Shown: in pieces, positions 38,740-47,904 of the stretch
How the letters are laid out: each line of letters opens with the position of its first letter
Position numbering within the stretch: the first letter of the stretch is position 1
NCBI GenBank assembly: GCA_947568835.1
Contig: CANOQG010000006.1
Coordinates: 62,001-126,000, forward strand
DNA from: Protonemura montana
Taxonomy: Eukaryota; Arthropoda; Insecta; Plecoptera; Nemouridae
Length of the DNA: 64,000 nt
Reading direction: 5' to 3'
Program-made: the position numbers and the translations under genes
Notes under the pieces: model-generated
Told to the model about the DNA's origin: nothing
The model's input: only the letters and a program-made list of their open reading frames with translations
The model's database searches: none

Positions 38740-39026
38740 CTGGCTGGATCCTATGCTCTATTCAGGTTATTTGAGATCAGCTGGCTGGATCCTATGCTCT
38801 ATCCAGGTTATTTGAGATCAGCTGGCTGGATCCTATGCTATATTCAGGTTATTTGAGATCAGCTGGCTGGATCCTATGCTCTATCCAGGTTATTTGAGAT
38901 CAGCTGGCTGGATCCTATGCTCTATTCAGGTTATTTGAGATCAGCTGGCTAGATCCTATGCTCTTTCCAGGTTATTTGAGATCAGCTGGTTGGATCCTAT
39001 GCTCTATCCAGGTTATTTGAGATCAG
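38740..39026 (+). repeat. 41-bp minisatellite, seven copies
   Basis: Seven tandem copies of a 41-bp unit starting CTGGCTGGATCCTATGCTCT and ending GGTTATTTGAGATCAG. Copies differ mainly at an ATTCA/ATCCA site; copy 6 has CTAGATCC and CTTTCCA, and copies 6 and 7 are the most diverged. A degenerate eighth start (ATGGTTGTATCAG) follows at 39027. Nearly every unit holds a GGATCC site. It is unrelated to the 12-bp unit, so this locus carries two independent tandem repeats side by side. Confidence 0.95.
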
Positions 39027-39144
39027 ATGGTTGTATCAGCTGTTACTTGATTGGGATGATCTAGAAATGTTGCTATTGGTTCTTGTTGGTGCCAACATTT
39101 GCAGAGATGTGTCAGCTTCCAGCTGCTGTATTCGTGGAAATAAT

Positions 39145-39165
39145 CTAATGCTCTCTGTTTTGCAG
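39145..39165 (+). other. Intron 3'-splice-site-like motif
   Basis: CTAAT at 39145-39149, then a pyrimidine-rich stretch, then TTTTGCAG ending at 39165. This order resembles a branch site plus acceptor of a short eukaryotic intron. No matching donor and exon could be defined, so it may be chance. Confidence 0.15.
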
Positions 39166-39250
39166 GACGCTGGACGCTGGACGCAGGATGCAGGATGCTG
39201 GGGAGTCAGCAATGGCCGCCACGTGTCGCTGATGATGGTGAGAGGGGAAG

Positions 39251-39298
39251 GGGGGTGTTGGTGATAACCAGACAGCTGGGAGCGTAGCTTACACCCCC
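39251..39298. other. Inverted repeat GGGGGTGT/ACACCCCC
   Basis: Perfect 8-bp arms at 39251-39258 and 39291-39298 enclose 32 bases. It lies just before ATCGACA (39315-39321) and TTGGTGTCGC, which loosely recall a retroelement terminus, but no element could be delimited. Confidence 0.4.
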
Positions 39299-40589
39299 TG
39301 TGTTAGGGGACGATATCGACAATTGGTGTCGCTGCCAGGTGCTTAAAGTCAAGGCATGCTACTCTACTGTACTACACACACAGCCCTAAGTCCTGCACCA
39401 TGTCCTGCGTCATGACCTGATCCATGTCCCTGCCCGATGTCCTGCCACATGTTCTCCCCCATGTCCTGCCCCATGTCCTGACCCGAAAACTTCCCCATGC
39501 CCGGTCCGATGTCCTGCCAAATGTGTCCTTTTGTCTTGCCCAATGTCCTGTACGATGTCCTGTTTGACATCACCGCATCCGAAGTCATCTTCCAGAAAGC
39601 CTTGGACTTTCACGCTCCTCTGACACATAGCTTCCTAATACCCTTATCCTGCTTCCACGTAAGAAGAAAAAATTATGCGAGCTGATCTCTTGATCGCGGC
39701 CATCATTTCAACCGGAGATTAAGCGCATCCTCCTCGGCACAGCTTGACATCAATCTCAACACACGCTTGCCTCATGTCCTGCCCAATAAACTATGTCTTG
39801 TCTCATGTCCTGCGCAATGTCCTGTACCATATGCCCCATATCCTGCCTCTTATTCTGAACCTTGTCCTGCGCCATTTCTTGTTTCATGTCCTGCACCATA
39901 TCCTGCCTCTTATCCTGAACCATGTCCTGCGCCATGTCTTGTTTCATGTCCTGCCTCATTTCCTGCCCCATTTCTCTCCATATGTCCTGCCTCATGTACT
40001 GCCCCATGTTCCTGCCCGATGTCCTGCCCCATGTCATGTACCATGTCCTGTCTGACTACCGCATCCGATGTCCTCTACCAGAAAACCTCGTTCCCCACAA
40101 CTCCGCCTACTCTGACACATGGCTTCCAAATCCCCCTATACTGCTCCCCCTTAAGAAGAAAGAATGCCGCCTGCTGATCTCTACATCGCAGCAATCATTT
40201 CCACCCCATACCCTGTCTCATGTACTGCCCAATGTCCTGCCCTATGTTCTGCCCTATGTCCTGCCTTATTTCCTGACTCTTGTCATGTCCTATGTCCTGC
40301 CCCATGTTCTGTTCCATGTCCTGCCTAATTTCCTGCTCCATGTCTTGTCCAACGTCGTGCACCATAACCTCTGTCCTGATCTATGTCCTGACCCAAGTCC
40401 TGCGCCCTGTCCTGTCCTATGTCCTGCACCATGTTATGGCCCACGTCCTGCCGCATGTCCTGCCCCATGCCCAGACTATGTCCAGTCACTTGTCGGGTCA
40501 TTTGTCCTGCCCCATGTCCTGTCGCATGTCCTGCGCTATGTCCTCCGCAGTCCTCTTCCATAAAGCCGTGGACCCCACTTCACAGCCTC

Positions 40590-40910
40590 CTCGGACACAT
40601 GGCTTCATTATCCCCTTATTCTGTTCCCACATAGGAAGAAAGAATTATGCAAGCTGATATCTACATCACGGCAATCATTTCCACCCTTCCTGCCTCATGA
40701 CTTGCCATATGTCCATTCTTATGTCCTGTCCTATGTCCTGCCCAATGTTATGCCCCACATCCTGCCGCATTTCCTTCCCCACGCCACGACTATGTCCAGT
40801 CACATGTCGGGTCCTATATCCTGCCCCATGTCCTGTGGCATGTCGTGAACCATGTCCTGCCCCATTTCCTGTACCATGTCTTGTCTGACATCACCGCATC
40901 CGATGTCCTC
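40590..40910 (+). repeat. Partial copy of the 1307-bp unit
   Basis: Matches about 42214-42534 at an offset of 1624 bp, including the ACTTGCCATATG stretch and the core start. The sequence before it (from about 40270) matches 41397 onward at an offset of 1127 but with more differences. It is therefore an older, rearranged relative of the triplicated unit. Confidence 0.7.
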
Positions 40911-41189
40911 TAACAGGTAGCCTCGGACCGCACCATTCCGCCCCTCTGACATATGACTTCCCAATCCCCTAATACTGCTCAAACGTAAGAAGAAAGAATT
41001 CCGCCATCTGATATCTACATCGCGGCAATCATTTCCATAATATACCCTGCCTCATGTACTGCCACAAGTCATATCCTATGTACTGCCCTATGTCCTGCCT
41101 TATTTCCTGACTCTTGTCATGTCCTATGTCCTGCCCCAAACCCGACTATGTCCAGTCACACGGGTCCTATGTCCTGCCCCATGTCCTGT

Positions 41190-42496
41190 ACCATGTCTTG
41201 TCTGACATCACCGCATCCGATGTCCTCTAACAGGAAGCCTCGGACCGCACCATTCCGCCTCTCTGACATATGACTTCCCAATCCCCTTATACTGCTCCAC
41301 CGTAAGAAGAAAGAATGCCGCCTGCTGATCTCTACATCGCAGCAATCATTTCCACCCCATACCCTGTCTCATGTACTGCCCTATGTCCTGCTTTATTTCC
41401 TGACTCTTGTCATGTCCTATGTCCTGCCCCATGTTCTGTTCCATGTCCTGCCTAGTTTCCTGCCCCATGTCCTGTCCAACGTCCTGCACCATAACCTCTG
41501 TCCTGAAATATGTAGTGACTTCGGTCCTGCGCTCTGTCCTGTCCTATGTCCTGCCCTATTTTATGCCCCACGTCCTGCCGCATGTCCTGCCCCAAACCCG
41601 ACTATGTCCAGTCCCATGTCGGGTCCTATGTCCTGCCCTATATCCTTTTGCATGTCCTGCCTTATGTCCTCCGTAGTTCTCTTCCATAAACTTTTATCCA
41701 CTTTCCCGCCACATCTGACACATGGCTTCTTTATCACTTATCCTATTCCTACGTAAGAAGAATAAATTATGCAAGCTGATCTCTAGATCGCTACCATCGT
41801 TTTCACCAAAAGCCAAACGCATCCTCCTCGTCTCAGTTTGACATCAGTCTTAACACACGCATGATTCATGTCTTGCCCAATGTACCATGCCTTATCTCAT
41901 GTCTTGCGGAATGTCCTGCACCAATGCCTGTCCCATGTCCTGCGCCATGTCTTGTTTCATGTCCTGCCTCATGTCTTGCCATATGTCTATCCTTATGTCC
42001 TGTCCCATATCCTGTCCTATGTCCTGCCCAATGTTATGCCCCACATTCTGCCGCATGTCCTTCCCCATGCCCCGACTATGTCCTGTAACATGTCGGGTCC
42101 TACGTCCTGCCCCATGTCCTGTGGACATGGGCATGGGCATGTCGTGAACCATGTCCTCCGAAGTCCTCACTTCGTGGACGCCACGCCGTGGACCCCACTT
42201 CGCAGCCTCCTCTGACACATGGCTTCTGTTCCTGTCCCCTTATTCTGTTCCCACGTAGGAAGAAAGAATTATGCAAGCTGATATCTACATCACGGCAATC
42301 ATTTCCACCCTTCCTGCCTCATGACTTGCCATATGTCCATTCTTATGTCCTGTCCTATGTCCTGCCCAATGTTATGCCCCACATCCTGCCGCATTTCCTT
42401 CCCCACGCCACGACTATGTCCAGTCACATGTCGGGTCCTATATCCTGCCCCATGTCCTGTGGCATGTCGTGAACCATGTCCTGCCCCATTTCCTGT
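41190..42496 (+). repeat. 1307-bp tandem unit, copy 1
   Basis: First of three head-to-tail copies with exact 1307-bp spacing. Each copy carries three cores and three degenerate 12-mer blocks. The only interior difference I found from the other two copies is C at 41890 where they have T (43197 and 44504). The left boundary is set where similarity to 42497 begins (TCCTGTACCATGTC). Confidence 0.88.
42111..42131. other. Hairpin from an inverted 12-mer fragment
   Basis: CCCATGTCC, loop TGT, GGACATGGG: a perfect 9-bp stem. The right arm is followed by CATGGGCATG, so about 19 bases of repeat stand in the opposite orientation. Together with its two copies, this is the only clear orientation switch I saw. 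Confidence 0.75.
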
Positions 42497-43803
42497 ACCA
42501 TGTCTTGTCTGACATCACCGCATCCGATGTCCTCTAACAGGAAGCCTCGGACCGCACCATTCCGCCTCTCTGACATATGACTTCCCAATCCCCTTATACT
42601 GCTCCACCGTAAGAAGAAAGAATGCCGCCTGCTGATCTCTACATCGCAGCAATCATTTCCACCCCATACCCTGTCTCATGTACTGCCCTATGTCCTGCTT
42701 TATTTCCTGACTCTTGTCATGTCCTATGTCCTGCCCCATGTTCTGTTCCATGTCCTGCCTAGTTTCCTGCCCCATGTCCTGTCCAACGTCCTGCACCATA
42801 ACCTCTGTCCTGAAATATGTAGTGACTTCGGTCCTGCGCTCTGTCCTGTCCTATGTCCTGCCCTATTTTATGCCCCACGTCCTGCCGCATGTCCTGCCCC
42901 AAACCCGACTATGTCCAGTCCCATGTCGGGTCCTATGTCCTGCCCTATATCCTTTTGCATGTCCTGCCTTATGTCCTCCGTAGTTCTCTTCCATAAACTT
43001 TTATCCACTTTCCCGCCACATCTGACACATGGCTTCTTTATCACTTATCCTATTCCTACGTAAGAAGAATAAATTATGCAAGCTGATCTCTAGATCGCTA
43101 CCATCGTTTTCACCAAAAGCCAAACGCATCCTCCTCGTCTCAGTTTGACATCAGTCTTAACACACGCATGATTCATGTCTTGCCCAATGTACCATGTCTT
43201 ATCTCATGTCTTGCGGAATGTCCTGCACCAATGCCTGTCCCATGTCCTGCGCCATGTCTTGTTTCATGTCCTGCCTCATGTCTTGCCATATGTCTATCCT
43301 TATGTCCTGTCCCATATCCTGTCCTATGTCCTGCCCAATGTTATGCCCCACATTCTGCCGCATGTCCTTCCCCATGCCCCGACTATGTCCTGTAACATGT
43401 CGGGTCCTACGTCCTGCCCCATGTCCTGTGGACATGGGCATGGGCATGTCGTGAACCATGTCCTCCGAAGTCCTCACTTCGTGGACGCCACGCCGTGGAC
43501 CCCACTTCGCAGCCTCCTCTGACACATGGCTTCTGTTCCTGTCCCCTTATTCTGTTCCCACGTAGGAAGAAAGAATTATGCAAGCTGATATCTACATCAC
43601 GGCAATCATTTCCACCCTTCCTGCCTCATGACTTGCCATATGTCCATTCTTATGTCCTGTCCTATGTCCTGCCCAATGTTATGCCCCACATCCTGCCGCA
43701 TTTCCTTCCCCACGCCACGACTATGTCCAGTCACATGTCGGGTCCTATATCCTGCCCCATGTCCTGTGGCATGTCGTGAACCATGTCCTGCCCCATTTCC
43801 TGT
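42497..43803 (+). repeat. 1307-bp tandem unit, copy 2
   Basis: Appears identical to copy 3 over its whole length. It holds a hairpin formed by an inverted piece of the 12-mer (43418-43438). Confidence 0.88.
43418..43438. other. Hairpin, copy in second 1307-bp unit
   Basis: Same 9-bp stem and TGT loop as 42111-42131, shifted by 1307 bp. Confidence 0.75.
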
Positions 43804-45110
43804 ACCATGTCTTGTCTGACATCACCGCATCCGATGTCCTCTAACAGGAAGCCTCGGACCGCACCATTCCGCCTCTCTGACATATGACTTCCCAATCCCC
43901 TTATACTGCTCCACCGTAAGAAGAAAGAATGCCGCCTGCTGATCTCTACATCGCAGCAATCATTTCCACCCCATACCCTGTCTCATGTACTGCCCTATGT
44001 CCTGCTTTATTTCCTGACTCTTGTCATGTCCTATGTCCTGCCCCATGTTCTGTTCCATGTCCTGCCTAGTTTCCTGCCCCATGTCCTGTCCAACGTCCTG
44101 CACCATAACCTCTGTCCTGAAATATGTAGTGACTTCGGTCCTGCGCTCTGTCCTGTCCTATGTCCTGCCCTATTTTATGCCCCACGTCCTGCCGCATGTC
44201 CTGCCCCAAACCCGACTATGTCCAGTCCCATGTCGGGTCCTATGTCCTGCCCTATATCCTTTTGCATGTCCTGCCTTATGTCCTCCGTAGTTCTCTTCCA
44301 TAAACTTTTATCCACTTTCCCGCCACATCTGACACATGGCTTCTTTATCACTTATCCTATTCCTACGTAAGAAGAATAAATTATGCAAGCTGATCTCTAG
44401 ATCGCTACCATCGTTTTCACCAAAAGCCAAACGCATCCTCCTCGTCTCAGTTTGACATCAGTCTTAACACACGCATGATTCATGTCTTGCCCAATGTACC
44501 ATGTCTTATCTCATGTCTTGCGGAATGTCCTGCACCAATGCCTGTCCCATGTCCTGCGCCATGTCTTGTTTCATGTCCTGCCTCATGTCTTGCCATATGT
44601 CTATCCTTATGTCCTGTCCCATATCCTGTCCTATGTCCTGCCCAATGTTATGCCCCACATTCTGCCGCATGTCCTTCCCCATGCCCCGACTATGTCCTGT
44701 AACATGTCGGGTCCTACGTCCTGCCCCATGTCCTGTGGACATGGGCATGGGCATGTCGTGAACCATGTCCTCCGAAGTCCTCACTTCGTGGACGCCACGC
44801 CGTGGACCCCACTTCGCAGCCTCCTCTGACACATGGCTTCTGTTCCTGTCCCCTTATTCTGTTCCCACGTAGGAAGAAAGAATTATGCAAGCTGATATCT
44901 ACATCACGGCAATCATTTCCACCCTTCCTGCCTCATGACTTGCCATATGTCCATTCTTATGTCCTGTCCTATGTCCTGCCCAATGTTATGCCCCACATCC
45001 TGCCGCATTTCCTTCCCCACGCCACGACTATGTCCAGTCACATGTCGGGTCCTATATCCTGCCCCATGTCCTGTGGCATGTCGTGAACCATGTCCTGCCC
45101 CATTTCCTGT
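43804..45110 (+). repeat. 1307-bp tandem unit, copy 3
   Basis: Third copy. Similarity to the start of the unit continues about 90 bp past its end, to near 45198, where CATATGACTT becomes CATAAGACTT. From there the sequence follows the version seen at 40945-41040 instead. Confidence 0.86.
44725..44745. other. Hairpin, copy in third 1307-bp unit
   Basis: Same 9-bp stem and TGT loop as 42111-42131, shifted by 2614 bp. Confidence 0.75.
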
Positions 45111-45290
45111 ACCATGTCTTGTCTGACATCACCGCATCCGATGTCCTCTAACAGGAAGCCTCGGACCGCACCATTCCGCCTCTCTGACATAAGACTTCCC
45201 AATCCCCTTATACTGCTCAAACGTAAGAAGAAAGAATTCCGCCATCTGATATCTACATCGCGGCAATCATTTCCATAATATACCCTGCCT

Positions 45291-46700
45291 CATGTACTGC
45301 CATAAGTCCTGCCCTATGTTATGCCCTATGCCCTGCCCCATAAACTGTGTTATGTCCTGACTGACATCACGGCATCTGATGTCCTCATCCCAGAAAGCCG
45401 AGGACCGCAATACTCCGCCTTCTGGCTTCAGCCAGTCCTGTCCTGTCCAATGACCTGTTCCATGTTATGCCCCACATCCTGCCGCATAGCTCCGACTATG
45501 TCAAACACATCTTAGGTCTTATGTCCTCCCCCATGTCCTGTCGCATGTCATGCACTATGTCCTGCCCCATGTCCTGTACCAAGTCTTGTCTGACATCACC
45601 GCATCCGATGTCCTCTACCAGGAAGCCTCGGACCTCCCTACTCCGCCTCCTCTGACCCATGACTTCCAAATCCCCTTATAGTGCTCCCAAGAAAGAAGAA
45701 AGAATGCCGCCTGCTGATCTCTACATCGCGGCAATCATTTCCCACCCATACCCTGCCTCATGTACTGCCAAAGTCCTGCCCTATGTTATGCCCAATGCCC
45801 TGCCCCATGAACTGTACCATGTCCTGACTGACATCACGGCATCTGATGTCCTCATCCCAGAAAGCCGAGGACCCCAATACTCCGCCTTCTGCCTTCAGCC
45901 AGTCATGTCCTGTACTATGTCCTGCCCCATGTCCTGCCCCATGTCCTGCCGCATATCCTGCCCAATGCCCCGACTATGTCGAACACATCTAACATCTTAT
46001 GTTCTCCCCCATGTCCTGTCGCATGTCATGCACTATGTCCTGCCCCATGTCCTGTATCATGTCTTGTCTGACATCACCGCATCCGATGTCCTCTACCAGG
46101 AAGCCTCGGACCGCACTACTCCGCCTCCTCTGACCCATGACTTCCAAATCCCCTTATAGTGCTCCCAAGAAAGAAGAAAGAATGCCGCCTGCTGATCTCT
46201 ACATCGCGGCAATCATTTCCACCCATACCCTGCCTCATGTACTGCCATAAGTCCTGCCCTATGTTATGCCCTATGCCCTGCCCCATGAACTGTATTATGT
46301 CCTGACTGACATCACGGCATCTGATGTCCTCATCCCAGAAAGCCGAGGACCCCAATACTCCGCCTTCTGCCTTCAGCCAATCCTGTCCTGTCCTATGTCC
46401 TGCCCCATGTTATGCCCCACATCCTGCCGCATAGCTCCGACTATGTCAAACACATCTTAGGTCTTATGTCCTCCCCCATGTCCTGTCGCATGTCATGCAC
46501 TATGTCCTGCCCCATGTCCTGTACCATGTCTTGTCTGACATAACCGCATCCGATGTCCTCTACCAGGAAGCCTCGGACCGCACTACTCCGCCTCCTCTGA
46601 CCCATGACTTCCAAATCCCCTTATAGTGCTCCCAAGAAAGAAGAAAGAATGCCGCCTGCTGATCTACATCGGGGCAATCATTTATACCCATACCCTGCCT
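45291..46700 (+). repeat. About 470-bp tandem modules, three copies
   Basis: Copies begin at CATGTACTGCC at 45291, 45759 and 46236, and a fourth begins at 46701; spacings are 468, 477 and 465 bp. Each holds a degenerate 12-mer block, a shorter core variant with CATCACGGCATCTGATG and a full core ending near ATCATTT. Differences between copies are scattered, so these are older than the 1307-bp triplication. The fourth module (46701 to about 47160) changes near its end and leads into the complex sequence. Confidence 0.8.
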
Positions 46701-47285
46701 CATGTACTGCCATAAGTCCTGCCCTATGTTATGCCCTATGCCCTGCCCCATGAACTGTATTATGTCCTGACTGACATCACGGCATCTGATGTCCTCATCC
46801 CAGAAAGCCGAGGACCGCAATACTCCGCCTTCTGGCTTCAGCCAGTCCTGTCCACATCCTGCCGCATATCCTGCCCAATGCCCCGACTATGTCAAACACA
46901 TCTTGGGTCTTATGTCCTCCCCGATGTCCTGGGGCATGTCCTGCACCAAGTCCTGCCCCATGTCCTGCACCATGTCTTGTCTGACACCATCGCATCCGAT
47001 GTCCTCATCCAGAATGCCGCGGACCCCGATACTTTGCCTTCTCAGACACATGGATTCCCAATTCATTTACACTGCTACTACGTTATAAGAAAGAATGCCC
47101 GCTAGATCGCGACCATCATTTTCACCGGAGACCAAACGCATCCTCCTCATCTCAGCTAGTTCTGCTCCATGTCCTGCCTTATGTCCTGATCCACATCCTG
47201 CCCCAAGTCCTGCCCCACGTTATGCCCTAAGCCCTGCCCTATGTCCTGTACGATGTCCTGTTTCGCCTCTACCGCCTCCTCTGCA

Positions 47286-47438
47286 GTTCATTGCCTCTGC
47301 CTTGCCGAAAGTTCATTGACCTCTGTTTTGCCGAAAGGTCATTCGCCTCTGATTTGCCCATGTCATTGACCTCTGTCTTGCCGAAAGTTCATTGACCTCT
47401 CTTTAGCCGAAAGGTCATCGACCTTTGTCTTGCTGAAC
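47286..47438 (+). repeat. 25-27-bp minisatellite, six copies (copy A)
   Basis: Six imperfect units of GTTCATTGACCTCTG plus a TTGCCGAAAG-like end, starting at 47286, 47311, 47338, 47362, 47387 and 47414. Unit length varies between 24 and 27 bp. It sits at the border between the degenerate modules and the complex sequence. Confidence 0.85.
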
Positions 47439-47904
47439 AACATCTCGACAAGAGCCAGAGCTTTCTGACCGTGCGCCACACAAAGGAGAGCAATCTCGAA
47501 TCAGCAAGTCTAATCCGACGCCAGAGACACGTTGACGAGCCATGAATTCCTCCACGGGCTTCGTCTGCGATCGTTGCGACAATGTCTTCAGGTCGTTTGC
47601 CGACTCGGACGGCTAACGTCCGAATGACACGGCGGCTTTCTAGCCTGCGCTACGGTAGTTAATATACACAACGGCTACTGTCGCAGGCAGTCAACGAGCC
47701 GCAAACATCGTTCCCTTCTACGTAGGATCCAGAATCACTCGATACGGACCATCTCCCCGACGCGCCATGGTCTCGGTGCTCTCGCGTCACCCTCCGTCGC
47801 GCGGGGGGTTAGGTTGCCACCGACGCGTAATACCAGTCTTTTAGCTACAATAGATTAGGCTTAGTGGTGGTTGTTAGTTCACCTCGTGGTGGTCGACACG
47901 AGGC
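47439..47904. other. Complex non-repetitive sequence (copy A)
   Basis: About 470 bp with ordinary base composition and no link to the 12-mer. It holds one tiny frame (47542-47616). CGCGGGGGGTTAGG near 47800 is a single occurrence and not a telomere array. It joins the array at CACGAGGC followed by TCCTGCCCC. The same sequence occurs at 51101-51566. I recognise no gene, tRNA or rRNA in it. Confidence 0.6.
47542..47616 (+). other. Tiny frame with C-x2-C motif, possible gene fragment (copy A)
   Basis: A 24-codon frame begins with ATG at 47542 and ends with TAA at 47614-47616; an in-frame TGA lies four codons upstream of the ATG. It contains F-V-C-D-R-C-D-N-V-F, which resembles the first half of a C2H2 zinc finger (F-x-C-x2-C-x3-F), but the downstream Leu and His pair is missing. 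It could be a first exon or a relic. Chance is a serious alternative for a frame this short. Confidence 0.15.

Larger units (their letters stand above)
38450..39364. other. Complex non-array island
   Basis: About 900 bp of normal-complexity sequence between the array and the degenerate repeat region. It begins ATTGCTACTTCAG and has A/T-rich parts quite unlike the array. I find no convincing protein-coding frame: the open stretch at 38647-38856 simply reads through the 41-bp minisatellite, whose length is not a multiple of three. It contains a short inverted repeat (38534-38556), the minisatellite (38740-39026), an acceptor-like site (39145-39165) and a second inverted repeat (39251-39298). 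It could be part of an inserted mobile element or a remnant of the sequence into which the satellite expanded; the sequence alone does not decide. Confidence 0.6.
39365..47285 (+). repeat. Composite region: degenerate 12-mers alternating with a conserved core
   Basis: Blocks of heavily mutated 12-mers (for example ATGTTATGCCCC, ATGTCGGGTCCT, ATGTCCTGCCCA) alternate with a core of about 150 bp. The core runs from GACATCACCGCATCCGATG through a CTGACACATG-like stretch and GTAAGAAGAAAGAAT to ATCATTTCC. The AAGAAGAA segment of the core lies near 39663, 40155, 40635, 40987, 41305, 41757, 42259, 42612, 43064, 43566, 43919, 44371, 44873, 45227, 45696, 46172, 46638 and 47090. The 12-mers keep the orientation of the main array. 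No frame is maintained through successive modules and stops are frequent, so I see no gene. The higher divergence here than in the array suggests older copies that no longer take part in homogenisation. Confidence 0.85.

Noticed and set aside
38647..38856. 69-codon frame in the island
   Set aside because: It reads through the 41-bp minisatellite; since 41 is not a multiple of three, each unit is read in a different frame, so the peptide is incidental.
39744..40055. Roughly 100-codon frames in the degenerate region
   Set aside because: They are decayed 12-mer translations (His-Val-Leu-Pro, Met-Ser-Cys-Pro). The same frames break in neighbouring modules and the sequence is not kept in phase.
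47796..47812. Telomere-like GGGGTTAGG
   Set aside because: Only one occurrence in each copy of the complex sequence, without tandem TTAGGG units.
47439..47904. rRNA or tRNA gene in the GC-rich complex sequence
   Set aside because: I could not recognise conserved rRNA cores, nor fold a cloverleaf with A and B box motifs.
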